Assembly (NCBI RefSeq): GCF_023078275.1
Contig: NC_062979.1
Span: 20,379,848-20,443,847, forward strand
DNA from: Leguminivora glycinivorella
Taxonomy: Eukaryota > Arthropoda > Insecta > Lepidoptera > Tortricidae
Direction of reading: 5' to 3'
DNA length: 64,000 bases
Part shown: one piece after another, positions 1-11,673 of the stretch
Numbering within the stretch: the first letter of the stretch is position 1
How the letters are laid out: each line of letters starts with the position of its first letter
The notes under the pieces: generated by a model
Database searches by the model: none
What the model was told of the DNA's origin: nothing
The model's input: only the letters and a program-made list of their open reading frames with translations
Program-made: the position numbers and the translations under genes

Positions 1-379
1 TTATCAATACATAGTCTATCTACATGAGGTGCGTACAAAATAGCGATACGAAACATCAGGAAATGTAAAATAGGTTTACTGACAAAACTAACAAATTAAA
101 ATGTCAGTTTTGTCAGTGAACCTCGAAAGACTTTATTTTAACATGTCAGTTTAGTGCATTTAGTCACAAAGAGTTGAAGTGGACATAATGGTTAATTTCT
201 TCTTGATGGTGACGAAAATGTCACGTAAAAAATTAAAAATCGCCAGACTTTAGGGCCAGTGTAATACGACTGCATTCCAACTGTTTATCATTTTCCATGA
301 GCTTTGCAATCGGAATGCAGTCAGTAAAATGTATGTAGTATCAAAATTTTTCTGCATGTCTGTATACTGTGTACGTGTA

Positions 380-479
380 GTATTTTTTTAACTATGAAGT
401 AATCATACACCGAACATTGTCAGTACAATTAAGTATTTTCATACAAATTGTTGGGCAGTCGCTTCATAGTTAAAAATAC
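380..479. mobile_element. Short palindromic MITE, TA-flanked
   Basis: A 100-bp element whose ends are inverted repeats: GTATTTTTTTAACTATGAAG at the left, and its complement CTTCATAGTTAAAAATAC at the right with two T's fewer. It is flanked by TA at 378-379 and 480-481, as for Tc1/mariner-type insertions. No coding capacity. A noisier counterpart lies at 28130-28231. Confidence 0.6.
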
Positions 480-481
480 TA

Positions 482-1126
482 TTAGAGCTTAGTAGCTGTA
501 GCTACGTAGCTGAAAAGTTTCAAGTACTTACTAAACTCGTTTAAATCGGATGCTATTTATTTTACTTGATAAAAACGGAAATGTTCCGACGGTTTTGAAA
601 AATGTTTATGAATAAAATCTTTGGAGGACTTATTTGCTTTTATTTATTTGAAAATAAATTATTGTTGCGATAAAAACGATAGATACGCAACCATAGTTAC
701 ATGGAACATGTAAACTTGACGTTCATCAAGGAAAGAATAAGACAAGGTATAAAGCACCAAAAAGCAAAATATTCATAAAAATTGATGAAAAACTTGTACA
801 AATCCAGAAAAGTTTTTATTTTCTACAACTTACGGATTAGCGGTGTAAAAGATTTAGAAACCTAGGGCTCTAAGGCACTTGGAAATCCAGAGCCCTCCCT
901 TTAAAAGTATTTTTAAGACGCTACGGGAGCGAAAATGATAAAATGGAAAGGAGTTCCCCTTTCAATTTGGGAATTTCAGTTTCGTCAACTTACTGACGTG
1001 GTTTTCACCATTTTGACATCCTGCGTGATTTGATCATATCCCTTAGTGATTTGATGAAATCTCTGTTTTGGACATTTCCCTGCGACATATATATGACATC
1101 TGTATCTGACATACTTAAGCTACTTA
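482..1126. other. Intergenic stretch upstream of the JHBP gene, no gene seen
   Basis: AT-rich sequence with no convincing open frame, RNA gene or delimited element. The first 380 bases of the window are of the same kind. Confidence 0.5.
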
Positions 1127-1301
1127 TCCATACAAATATTATAAATGGGAAAGTGTGTCTGTTTGTTTGTCCGTCTTTCACGGCAAAACGGAGCGACGAA
1201 TTATCGTGATTTTTTAAGTGGAGATAATTGAAGGGATAGAGAGTGACATAGGCTACTTTTTGTCTCTTTCTAACGCGAGCGAAGCCGCGGGCAAAAGCTA
1301 G
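1127..1301 (+). mobile_element. Non-autonomous Helitron-like element
   Basis: Begins TCCATACAAATATTATAAAT and ends GCGGGCAAAAGCTAG, between a host A (1126) and T (1302), the A|TC...CTAG|T signature of Helitron insertion. The 3' end carries a short GC-rich palindrome (gccgcgggc) just before CTAG, as expected for the Helitron terminal hairpin. There is no coding capacity. A related copy lies at 24673-24902, and duplicates of both are in the right half. Confidence 0.7.
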
Positions 1302-1653
1302 TTGTTTATATTTATAATACTATGAATTTATGAAACCACGACGATGTATGATTAATACAAATAATAAATATGAATATGGATATGAGAAAATCATTGTCAG
1401 CTTTGGCTTCTATTCCTTATAGGCCCAAGAAGGAATCCCGTCCTGCTGTCATTATTGTACTGAAATGTAGCTGGTTAATACGTATTTCCTAAATAATTAG
1501 GTTTTATAGCCAGTAATGGTATAATTAAATGGTATAATTATATCATATAAAACAAGGCAACAAGGATCAGAACAGGTTATGTTAAATATATGACGTAATT
1601 TGAAATGGAGACGATGTCCGGCATATATTAATGGTAATTAAATACAGTCCTTG

Positions 1654-1683
1654 TATAAGGTTGAACCGTTTCATAGGATCAGT
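1654..1683 (+). promoter_or_regulatory. Predicted core promoter of the JHBP/takeout gene
   Basis: A TATAAG box starts at 1654 and an insect initiator TCAGT lies at 1679-1683; the presumed +1 A (1681) is 27 bases from the first T of the TATA box, normal spacing. This predicts a 25-base 5' leader before the ATG at 1706. In the right copy the TATA is TATAAAG but the initiator is altered by the local sequence noise. Confidence 0.5.
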
Positions 1684-1705
1684 TGCGTGAGGATCTTGGA
1701 TCAAG

Positions 1706-4700
1706 ATGTTTGTGAATTTTATAGTGATTTTTGCTGTGTTAGGTCTAGTGAGGTCAAGTGCAGGTAAAGTTTATTTCGTAATAATTTATTTACCTATTGA
1801 ATTGATTTTTTCATTTTAAGTTATAATTGACATCCAATAATATTTTTAATGATGCTGCATTATCCTGTAAATTTAAAGCTATTTTAAAAATAAGCGTTAC
1901 AGAAATTAAACTGCCTCGAAGTCCCATGAAGGGATTTATATCATTGTATTTACTTTTCGATTGATGAATCAGCGATTGAGAACTATTAAAATATTTGTAA
2001 GACGAATGAAATAATATGCAGGATTTAAATATCGGGTTTATTTTAATTTGTTTAAATAAATACTTGATCAAATTAGACCGTTCTATGCCACCTTTGCCCA
2101 CTGATATCTTTAAAATAACTCTTTGGTTGCAGGATGTTGTAATTATGTATTTATTGATTTTTGGTATGAGAGTATTTTATTGCATTATTTTATGTTTGTT
2201 TTATTTATACACGGTAGATATCAGACGTTGAATTCGAATAGTTTTAACCTGGAATTGAAGCATAGAATATAAAAATATATGTTTTTTAAAGTTAAATCAT
2301 GAATTTTCTGGAAATAATTTACCTAAATTTCTCCCAATAAAGAAACTTTCCTTGAATAACTCATCTTTGTTTAGAGGATGCGGGTTCAACTCCCGTTTGA
2401 AGCTTACATTTTTTCAATTCTTCCTGTACAAGTACTAGCCCAAAATTTTTAAATAATCATTTCTTTTCAGTACCCATAACAAAATGTAAATCGGACGACT
2501 CAGAATGCATAAAGAAGAACACAGAAGTGCTAGTTCCTCTATTTACTGCCGGCATCCCTGAGCTAGGCATCGAGCAACTAGACCCCGTGACCTTCAAGAA
2601 GATAGATTCGAGCAACAACTTCTTGAACCTAGTCTTCAAGGACATTACTGTCAAGGGACTTAGCTCCTGCAGATTCAAGTCTATTAAGTAAGTCTTGTTT
2701 TTAAGCCCCGACGCAAAAGCGACTTGGTTTGGGGTGCATAACGGTCGATATAATTGTTTTTTCCCCTCACTAGCTCGGAAACACGTGTTTTGTCCTTTAA
2801 TACCAGCGGGTAAAAACGCATTTTATCCACTAGTGGGTAAAGTAATTTGACCTTGAATAAAGTCAAATTAACTGCTTAAAATTGATTAAAGTAGGTGAAT
2901 CTAGTAATAAAGATGATTCCTGTGGAACTACTGGAAGCAGTGATAAACGCATTTTTTGCGTTGTAGTTTCCTCGCCATAGTGAGGGGAAAAGTTTTGTGT
3001 TACACTCGGGTGCAAATGTATTTTACTTCTCGTGTGTTAAAAAACTCGCAAGTTCAGGATTCTATTCTTGAACCACTCGCTTCGTTCGTGGTTCAACTAC
3101 AGAATCCTGTCGCTTGCTCGTTTTTCAATTCCACACTCGGCGTTAAAATACAACTTTGCCCCCTTGTATAACAAATAACTATTGTTTGAAATCTGAATTA
3201 TTCGGTAGTGTTTTTAGCCATGTTTGATAGAAATCGGTCCACTATATCGGGGGTTTTTTCATTTAAATTTTGTGGTTAGGTTATATCATTTAGCGTGGGG
3301 TCAAACAATTGTTGATGGTACTGTTTGGTTGCTAATCCAGCATGTAACATTTTTCCATGTGCTAGAATCTTGGAACTGTGCCAGACTGTTTTAAATACTG
3401 CCGCCAGAGCGAGCAAAAATATACGAACATAAGTTATTCCATCTGCAGCCAGGAGTCACGAAGTATATATAGTTCGGTATCGGCTAGTCAGTTGCAGAAT
3501 TTTAATAATCATACTTGTCCCTCCCTACAAACTCTATTTTAGTCTAAAAATTCTCAGGCGAGAAGATTTAGTGATCAAAGAGCACCTCCAGTGCAAAGCT
3601 GTGTATAGCATAGTGCGTATATAAAGCATGCACATGCACGCTGTATACGAAGGTTTTATCTCTCTTATTACAAAAAAAAAATGGATTCCTTTACAAAAAA
3701 TTGCATGTGAGAATTTTAGGTAGTATCTGCACAGTCGAGGCATTCAATATACTGGCAAAATGCCAAAATGTACAACCTTAACATAGGCTTGTTTTGTAGG
3801 TATACATACTTTTAGCATTAAATACGGTACACTGACTGTAATTACATACCAACTACTCACTTACTTTATTTAACCACTAATAATGCCATTAATATCACAA
3901 TATCACAAACAATAAATAGGTTTTTATAACCTCCACGTGTATTGTACTTATACAAAGTTTACGTTATGGCATTGAACCTTTGCAATTAAAAGGCAGGTTT
4001 TGTCGTCTCATCTCATGTTGAAACTGATACGCAAAAAGCTTTTATTATCAAAGTAACTGTATATTTTGTCAGCGGATCATTAAATCTGCCAAATCCTGAG
4101 TAGGTACTTCTTCTTCAGTCGGTCCCTCAATGCTAATGATCGTGACATCATGTCATTCTGTTGAAGACTAGGTCCCTCCATAGGCGTCTGTTCCCCGACA
4201 AGCGCATGGCCTCGTGCAGTTTTAATCGCATAGGTGCAGTAATTTGAGCACACCATCTAGTAGGGGGAGGTGCCTGAGGTCTCGTGCCTTCAACTTTGCC
4301 CGTCATAATTATTCTCTCCAGGCTATCTGGCGGGCGACGTGAAATGTGACCGAAATAACTAAGAGTATGGTCCTGGCATATTGTTGACAGTCGGCGCTTT
4401 ACTTTAGGTACTATCAGCTACAAAAGTGCATAGAGAAATTATGAATGAAATTTTTATGACATTTTTATTAAATATAGAAAAATAAACTGCTAAGCTTACC
4501 TGAAGATTATCCTTACGCCGCATTAAGGTACGAAAAATGTGTTAGGTAATTCAATATCAATATATCACCTCACACGAGGCAAGAAATCTGTACATTTATT
4601 ATTTGTGTAGGAGGTCAATGCCAAGGCGTTGGATACACGTGGAGTTTATTACGTTAGGTTTTTTTTAGGAGACTTATTAGAGAAATGATAATGATAATGT

Positions 4701-7700
4701 TGACATTTATATCATTATTTTATCTTTTTCCATTTTACCGACGTTTCGGCAGGATTCCACTGGTCGTGGTTGCGGAAGATAGATGAGTTAGATGACCCAG
4801 CAAAAACGGATGATGTTCTGTGACTACGGCCAGGCAGGCAAGCTTGGTCGTGTGATAAGCGATATAACGTCATGCTGTCCTTTTCGCACTATTCAAGTTT
4901 ATCGAACTAGTGTGCCCGCAGGTCGAAACGTCGACAAAAGGGCAAAATAAAATCGAAAATTTAATCGTGTACGTGACTTTAAATATGTTTAAGGTACAGC
5001 GGGGCAAATTCCGACTGAGGGGCAAATGTAACTGATCCATTTTTTCCATGTTTTACAATGTTTGTATTATTAAATAGAGTGTCCACCGGTTATGTATGGT
5101 AGGCGTGTTCAGTGGATACATGTAGAACTCAACATCATAGTGTAAGAATGGTAAAAATGGATCAGTTACAATTTCCCCCAATCCAGATTTGCCCCACTGT
5201 ACCTTACAAAACGCGAGAACTTTATGTAACGTTAATCTGATTAATTGTGCATGCCTATTGGTAGAATACATTGATACTTCTACAGAGTGGGGCCTGTAAC
5301 AAAGGCGAAGAATTGAACTCTAGGCTATTCTCCTTATACTGATCAACATTTGTTCGGCGACTTTTAAAAATAACTTGTATTTTGATTTTTATTACCCTTG
5401 AAAGTTTTTTCTAAGAGGTAATGTATTGTGAATTCTGTTAAGTCTAAAGTGTGACAGACAACGTCAATGAAAACAATAATGGCGTACATTGAAGCTAATA
5501 TTTATTTTGTATGAAAAATTAAAAATTTTAAGACTTCATAATTTTTAAAAGTCACTGAACAAATGTTGATCAGTATAAGGAGAATAGCCTACAGTTAAAT
5601 TCTTCGCCTTTGTTACAGGCCCCACTCTGTATAGCTTTTAATAGACTTATTAAATATGTAACTATTTAAGAGTATTATTGCCAAAATTTTGAAGTTTGAA
5701 GAAGTATTCGCCCTGTCCTATTAATGGTTAATGTGTGTATATTTCCTGTTCTATTAAACCTATCGATTGGCAGTACCAGTTTCTGGCTAAAGAAAAAAAT
5801 ATTTTCGTTATTTCAATAAATTACCTATTTGTTAAAATATTTGACACGATATAAAATATAAAAAGGAATTTGGGAAACTAGTTTTCGAATTTATTTTAAT
5901 AATTCGTATAATCTGAAATCGGTTATCTATTCAACTTTATCGCCAATTTACGTTTAAGAGAAAGACCTATACACATTCTCTTCAACGAGTTTATTTTTAA
6001 CTATTTGTAACAGGTCATGTTATTTTGGTACGACCGTGAACCTTTGGTAGTTAATATAGCCCATATACTCTGCTCTGGATCCTGCATGTGAAATGAAGTA
6101 AAAGTCATGCGTAAAGTGTGTCTTTATAGTAACGAACAAGCATGCGATCCGCTTGTTAGTATGCAGTGTCCATGGTATATGGACGCCTGCAACTCCAGTT
6201 TTAAATACGCGTCGTCATTCGTCAACCCATAAACAAATTTTAAATATTTATTCATCAAACTCATTGCTTTTGAATAACTCACATTTGAAATTTACAGAAA
6301 CAACAAAGCCAAGCATGTGATAAATGCTAGGATCCACTGCGACGTAGTCCTAGATGGCCAGTACACAATGAAGGGCACAGTCTTCCTACTCCCTGTCACT
6401 GGCGATGGAAAAGCGCACATTGAACACAGTAGGTATCAAGAACCATCAGTCTATGTGAAATTTATTTTTCCCCTCTAATGAGCTAATGCTCGGAAACACG
6501 TGTTTTGTCCTTTAATACCAGCGGGTAAAAACGTATTTTATCCACTAGTGGGTAAAGTAATTTGACCTTGAATAAAGACAAATTAACTGCTTTAAAATTG
6601 CTAAAAGTAGGTGAATCTAGTAATAAAGATGATTTACCACCTGTGGAACTACTGGAAGCAGTGATAAACGCATTTTTTGCGTTGTAATTTCCTCGTTATA
6701 GTGAGGGGAAAAGTTTTGTGTTACACTCGGGTGCAAATGTATTTTACTTCTCGTGTGTTAAAAAACTCGCAAGTTCAGGATTCTATTCTAGAACCACTCG
6801 CTTCGCTCGTGGTTCAACTATAGAATCCTTTCTCTTGCTCGTTTTTCAATTCCACACTCGGCGTTAAAATACAACTTTGCCCCCTTGTATAACAAATAAT
6901 TATTTACTCACTTGGCTGGCGCGATAACCCAAAATGAGTTTTGGCCTTCAACACACTAGCACGCCACTTTGCTCGTTTTTGAGCGGTATCGCGCCAGCTT
7001 TCGACGTCAGCCGCTCACGGAGGTCTACCTCCACTCTATCCGTCCAACAATTATTTATTTATTTTTAGTCCACCTTTTTTTTTTTAATTAGCCTGTTGTC
7101 GTGTCCCACTGCTGGGCAAAGGCCTCCCCTCGCTTCTTCCACTCAACCCTGTCATGTGCGTAATTCTGCCAGCTTGGATAGAATGCGTTCAAGTCATCCC
7201 GCCATCCCTTTTTCAGCACCAGACCAAAAAGAGTCCACCTTATTAACTTTTTAATAAAATTAAAAGTGTATATAAGTATAAGGCAGTAATCGTATAATTC
7301 CCTGGCAGAGTATGAGACTCTGAAGTTTGGTTCAGTAGTCAACAGTACTATCGATGTCAGCTGTGGTTTGAACCTAAGATGATTTGGAAGATGTCTGTAA
7401 TCGATGTTCAAGAAACCAACTTTAAAGACCCAGGGTACACTGTCCTATCCAACGTCATAATCGATTTTCGCAGGCGTATCGTAGCTAGCTCTTCCTTTCT
7501 CTCTTCTTGCTGCTGCGTAGCGTAGCGATTGTCAGTGGCTAGGCTGGCAATTCAGATATTTCCGAGCATCTTGGTCGATTCGGTAAATCTTGGATGGCGA
7601 CTGTACCTTTATCATCCTCCTTGCGTTATCCCGACTTTTTGCCACAACTCATGGGAACCTAGGGTCCTCATTGACAACTAATCCCAACTGTACCTTGTTG

Positions 7701-8408
7701 AATCAAAAACCCAACACAATAGTTTTCGATTACAGACCTTAAAGTTGCATTTAAATAAATAAGCTTATAACTTTCAGAGAAAATCGAGATTAACTTCGAC
7801 TTGAACTACGAAGAAGAGACCGGTGCTGATGGCAAGCAACATTGGAAGACCGGCCAGTGGGTGCACGACTTCAAGTATTTGGGGAAAAACGTATTGGAGT
7901 TTGACAACTTGTTCGGTGGAAACGAAGTTTTGGGTAATTTCTTTTTATTTGTTTTTAGACTCCGTTTATAATTTTTTTATGACATGAATTTAAAAAGTAA
8001 GGGAGTATCAAAATATCATGTCTGAAATATGTTAGCATACTTTACGTTTACTTTATTTGAGACAAAGTGTCATTACAAACCTACGCTAATGGCACTACTG
8101 ATATCACCGCATCGCAATTATCGGAAGTAAATAGTTGTTGCCAGCTTGTATCTGCAGAACTTAAAGTCTATGTAGGTTTTTTCGCCATCCCATTTTTGGC
8201 CTACTTCGCGACAATCCCTTTATTACAACATGTATTTATTCGACTCAATTTTCTAGCTCAAGCTACAAAAGAACTGATGAAGAACAACCCCAAAGAGCTA
8301 GCAGAGCTGATGGCCGCACCCGTCGTCAAAACCATCGTTGCAAGGATTATCAAGAACCTCAAGATCTTCTTTGATGCGATACCCGTGGAAGAGTTTGCCC
8401 TGGATTAG
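1706..8408 (+). CDS. Takeout/JHBP-family secreted protein, five exons
   Basis: Exons 1706-1763, 2471-2687, 6298-6428, 7778-7933 and 8257-8408 join in frame into 237 codons ending in TAG. Every intron is GT...AG (707, 3610, 1349 and 323 bp). Residues 1-19/20 (MFVNFIVIFAVLGLVRSSA) form a signal peptide. The mature protein starts near VPITKCKSDDSEC, with the paired N-terminal cysteines Cys25 and Cys32 that form the disulfide typical of this family. Further family marks are GIPELGIEQLDPV in exon 2, FDNLFGGNEVL at the end of exon 4, and the C-terminal IKNLKIFFDAIPVEEF. The length fits the family norm of about 240. Known members are secreted carriers of juvenile hormone or other hydrophobic ligands; the ligand here cannot be told. 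The paralog exon at 27090 has the same length, phase and C-terminal pattern. Confidence in the family and exon structure is high; a true hormone-binding role is unproven. Confidence 0.9.
2750..3178 (+). mobile_element. MITE-like family A in intron 2 of the JHBP gene
   Basis: About 430 bp running from the TTTTTTCCCCTCACTAGCTC end to CCCCCTTGTATAACAAATAA. It recurs at 6467-6898, partially inverted at 25685-25836, and in the right copy. It contains the palindrome AAACACGTGTTT (E-box at 2782-2787) and a strong stem-loop at 3056-3108: AGGATTCT and TTGAACCAC pair with GTGGTTCAA and AGAATCCT. No coding capacity; transposition class not determined. Confidence 0.6.
3464..3492 (+). promoter_or_regulatory. 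Promoter-like TATA + initiator inside intron 2
   Basis: TATATATA begins at 3464 and TCAGT lies at 3488-3492, 26 bases from TATA to the candidate +1. No open frame with a signal peptide follows, so this may be chance, a relic of an inserted element or an alternative promoter. Confidence 0.25.
4085..4400 (-). pseudogene. Remnant of a LINE reverse-transcriptase C-terminus
   Basis: Read on the minus strand the segment gives pieces such as GKVEGTRPQAPPPTRW, which resemble the variable C-terminal end of insect LINE ORF2 (usual pattern GK.EG.R.RG..PTRW). Stops and shifts interrupt it. It lies in intron 2 of the JHBP gene. The clade cannot be settled from so little. The counterpart is at about 31905-32260. 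Confidence 0.45.
5283..5629. mobile_element. MITE with ~85-bp terminal inverted repeats and TA target site
   Basis: Both ends begin CAGAGTGGGGCCTGTAACAA and stay inverted-complementary for about 85 bp with a few mismatches; the core is AT-rich and non-coding. TA at 5281-5282 and 5630-5631 suggests Tc1/mariner-superfamily mobilisation. It sits in intron 2. The right copy has the same insertion at 33079-33427. Confidence 0.8.
6467..6898 (+). mobile_element. MITE-like family A, second copy, in intron 3
   Basis: About 90% like the copy at 2750-3178 by eye, including the CACGTG palindrome (6497-6502) and the stem-loop centred near 6803. The stem here has an extra pair (CTAT/ATAG) that the first copy lacks. 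Confidence 0.6.
7081..7232 (-). pseudogene. RTE-type LINE ORF2 C-terminus fragment
   Basis: On the minus strand it reads GWRDDLNAF...DRVEWKKRGEAFAQQWD, the recognisable end of RTE-clade reverse-transcriptase ORFs (WRDDL ... DR..W...GEAFAQQWD). A T-run at 7077-7086 marks the 3' tail on this strand. It is in intron 3 of the JHBP gene and is a short 5'-truncated insertion. Counterpart about 34877-35025. Confidence 0.65.
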
Positions 8409-8435
8409 AGAAATGGTTGTACGTTGTTGGTTATG

Positions 8436-8441
8436 AATAAA
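8436..8441 (+). terminator. Poly(A) signal AATAAA of the JHBP gene
   Basis: Canonical AATAAA 28 bases after the stop codon, a normal place for a short insect 3' UTR. Confidence 0.7.
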
Positions 8442-8789
8442 GACGATTTTAAATAACATGATGAAATTATTAATTGCATTGTTTATACCTATACATACTA
8501 TACTATACTATTTGGATTAAACTGGTACTTACCTAACTAAATGGTATTTTCAATGGTTAGATACGAAAAAACTACGTCTTGTAAATATACTAGTAAGATA
8601 ATTTTAGCATGATACTTAGCGAACATAAATCGCTTTCGCTTCGTAAGTGTATCTTAGCTTTTTCTATCACTTTTCTGTAATAACGCTCGAATCTAGAGCA
8701 AAGCCCAACTGGGGAAGTACCTCTGCCTTACAGAAAACCACAGCCTAATAACACTAAACCCTACTCATAATGTTGTGTTCCTGCCAGTG

Positions 8790-9062
8790 ATTAAGGCTGC
8801 CAGAGCTCAACGAGGGTGCGGTGTGCTGGTGACGGAAGGACCTACGGAACTAATTCGTTCCGTCTATTATCCTTCGAGTCGTCGGCAACCCAAACCCTCC
8901 TTAGAACTTGTACACTTTTTTTGCTGTGTACTTAACACAGCAAAAAGAGTGTACATGTTTCTAATGGGTTGGCAACGCGCACGTGACACTCATAGGTGAC
9001 GGTAACCGCTTTCTATCAGGCGGACCATAGGCTTGTTTGTCACCGACGTAGTTAAAAAAAAA
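8790..9062 (+). mobile_element. SINE-like retroposon with A-rich tail
   Basis: Ends in GTCACCGACGTAGTTAAAAA and an A-run, an end I recognise as frequent in lepidopteran introns. It contains a near-perfect hairpin at about 8910-8955 (GTACACTTTTTTTGCTGTGT against its complement). No RNA polymerase III boxes were identified with certainty. The right copy has a shorter A-run. Confidence 0.45.
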
Positions 9063-9094
9063 GGCAGGCTGCGTTTCGATGGCCAGGTAGTGCT

Positions 9095-9532
9095 AATAAC
9101 TTTTTCACCACACCAACTAATAAAGGCTTTGCTATTCGAAAACAGATAGCAAAATTGCATTTTATTCACAAGAGTGCAAAGTAATTTCATACAAATTTTA
9201 ACTTGATGTCGTAAGCTGGCTTGTAGAATTTACCTATTAAATGATGATTTTGACTCATAAAAATCTAACAAATTGATGGATTTGATTTAATTTGATGTTT
9301 TAGAGTCAGTATTTTGTTCGTGTTGGTGTGGTGAAAAATTTTGTGTTTCACTCGGTGGCAAAGTTTGTATAACTTTCATGACTTGAAACCCTCGCAACGC
9401 TCAAGATTCCACTTTTTGAACCACTCGCTGCGCTTGCGGTTCAATATTGGAATCTTTCGCTTGCTCGGGTATCAATATTGGCACGTGCGGTTAAACAACT
9501 ACTTTGCCCCCTTGTAAAACAAATAACTATTA
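9095..9532 (+). mobile_element. MITE-like family B
   Basis: Runs from AATAACTTTTTCACCACACC to CCCCCTTGTAAAACAAATAA. Same architecture as family A: a leading ATTTTATTCACAAGAGTGCA-type motif, a central stem-loop (9405-9454; GATTCCA/TGGAATC and TTGAACC/GGTTCAA) and a similar closing CTTTGCCCCCTTGTA end, but clearly diverged. Other copies are 36886-37321 and an interrupted one at 60528-60849 plus 63888-64000. Confidence 0.6.
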
Positions 9533-9907
9533 ACATTTCTTTACTTCAAAATAAAAACATTAACACCTTAGCTACGGCAATGACGAGGCACACTGACATT
9601 TTATCCCGCCAGGCGGCGCCTGTGCTAGTGTCATTCATATGTGAGAGAGAGAAAAAATATCTTCTTCTCGCTCTTACATATGAAATTCTGTATCTGTGCA
9701 ATGGACTATTGAGGTGTCGCCATCTGTCATAACCTTTGAGTGTGCCTCCTCATTAGTGAACAGCGCAGAACTATATATATGCATCGGGTCGATTAGATCC
9801 ATTTGTGACATTATCTGGGTAAAAGGACCTTATTGTCGCTTACGGCGTTTTGAGCAATGTTCGTATACAAATACGACGCCGCGGGACGTAAGCGCCATCG
9901 ACAATAA

Positions 9908-10137
9908 AGCTAGGAACATACTACGCGGACGTCCGTCGTAAATCGACCGCGGACGGGAATCTGGACAATGGAAATACACGTAACCGTGCAAACTATCGGT
10001 CGACGGACGTGGACGTGGCCTTGAGCGCATGGACGTCCGATCGAAATCTGGCTCGCTGGATGTTTTGTTCCGTGCACACTGATCGGTCGCGGTCGCGGTC
10101 GATTTACGACGGATGTCCGCGTAGTATGTTCCTAGCT
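9908..10137. mobile_element. Harbinger-like MITE with TAA target-site duplication
   Basis: Ends are inverted repeats beginning AGCTAGGAACATACTACGCG, about 45 bp with one mismatch. TAA flanks both sides (9905-9907, 10138-10140), matching the 3-bp TWA preference of PIF/Harbinger. The interior is GC-rich with repeated GGACGTCCG/GTCGCGGTCG motifs and is non-coding. Confidence 0.75.
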
Positions 10138-10989
10138 TAAGGTCTCTTTACTCAGATAACATCACATTTACAGGTTTGATACTAGGAGATAGGTCCAGTG
10201 GCGGGGCGTGAAAATTTTCGTTGGTAAAGCGGGGTTTTTGGAATCTGTTTTGTATGGACTTCTACAGATACTAGAGAATTTTAGGAACCCGTTGGGAATC
10301 CAGTTGTATCGACGCTCCGCCACAGATAGGTACTAGCCAGGTATTATTATCAAGTATAGGTACTAATAATACAACATGAGAAACAAGACTTAAGTCGTGT
10401 TGGTTATATTTTAACGAGCATACAACTTAAGCTTACGTAAATGGAGCATCAGTTCCTTGAACAGAGATAATATTTATATGAAGAATATAATTATATTATG
10501 TATGAGGTAGTTAAAAGAATGGTATTATTTGCTTTAATTTCTTCTAGCGACCCGCCTCGGTTTTGCATGGATAGATAGACAGAAGAACAGTGCAAAAATT
10601 TGAACTGGTTTCGGAGCAATGCTTTGCAGCATTTTAATATGTTTAATAAATTAAGATGACAGATTTTAAAATTACGATTCTTTAGCTCTACTTTAAGTTT
10701 ATTTATAAAATTTTAAAGGTCAACTTCATTATTAGCATATTTTGGCGGCCAAACAACTTAATAGTCACTTACGTAACATTAGAAATAATTAAAAATGCTT
10801 AGTTTATACAGATTATTAATTAATTTTAATTAAGAGCTTGAGAACGGGTTATAAACGTTTTTGCACTAGACTAGAATATAGGTAGGTACTATAATTTTGC
10901 ATTTGGTTAAAAATACTTAGTAATGAATTACTCTTGAGAGTTTTCGCACTACGAGTACCTACGTGCAAGTTTACCAGTAGGCGTAGAAC

Positions 10990-11110
10990 TATTTCTATGG
11001 TCATTTTAAAGATAAAGATAAATATATTTATTTGCATTAAGCATTACCACATACAAGATGTTAACAGTTACATATTGGTAAGTTTACATACTTAACCAAA
11101 TTTGGTATGC
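10990..11110 (-). mobile_element. Probable LINE 3' tail (minus strand)
   Basis: AAAGATAAAGATAAATATAT followed by TTATTTGCATTAAGC resembles a LINE 3' end with short terminal repeats read on the minus strand. No associated coding sequence is seen. Confidence 0.3.
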
Positions 11111-11673
11111 AAAAGAGATACTTAAGACTAAACTTACAACTAAAAACAAAACACTTGGTCCGATTTATTCCGATTTTCTTTTCCGTAATTCTTCGGATTC
11201 ACTACGTAAATTACGTAAATTCTTCGGATGTAGTGAGGTCACAGTCATAGCAGCGTCATACACTCTTTTTTGATAAAAAAAACTAAAATACTTACGCAAG
11301 AAAGAGGTCAGGGAGAAGAAAGTAATATGATTCCGAGCCAAAAACGTGAAACTTGATAACTACTAAAAGTACAGTACCTAAACATACCAAATACGGTCGA
11401 TTTGAAAACTGCTCCAAATTTTTTAAGTCTTCTAATCTCCCCATTAATAATAAAAGGCCTCTAAACACCCCCATTAAAATAGGAATTCTAATTAAACTGT
11501 CAACATTACAAATCTCAGCGTTGGCATCACAATAAACCGTAAAGGAACAATTATTTTCGATCTTCACACGGCGCTCCGTATAAAAACGTCAACACTGCTA
11601 TGAACTTAAAACATGTGGCCGATCGTTGTTTATTTTTAGAAGGGAACTGTAAGTTCTAATATAGTTTATTGGG

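Noticed and set aside
2385..2400. GCGGGTTCAACTCCCGT, a B-box/T-arm-like motif in intron 1
   Set aside because: No A box or acceptor stem upstream at tRNA spacing; taken as chance.
8067..8408. 113-codon frame that ends with the JHBP C-terminus and begins upstream of exon 5
   Set aside because: The upstream part is intron 4 read through. The acceptor TTTTCTAG at 8256 and the phase match to exon 4 give the correct protein; the intronic part has no JHBP similarity.
9580..9700. Possible CRISPR-like or tandem array suggested by repeated GAGAGA and CATATG motifs
   Set aside because: Only a short imperfect inverted repeat (TTCATATGTGAGAG / CTCTTACATATGAA); no regular repeat-spacer structure, and the genome is eukaryotic.
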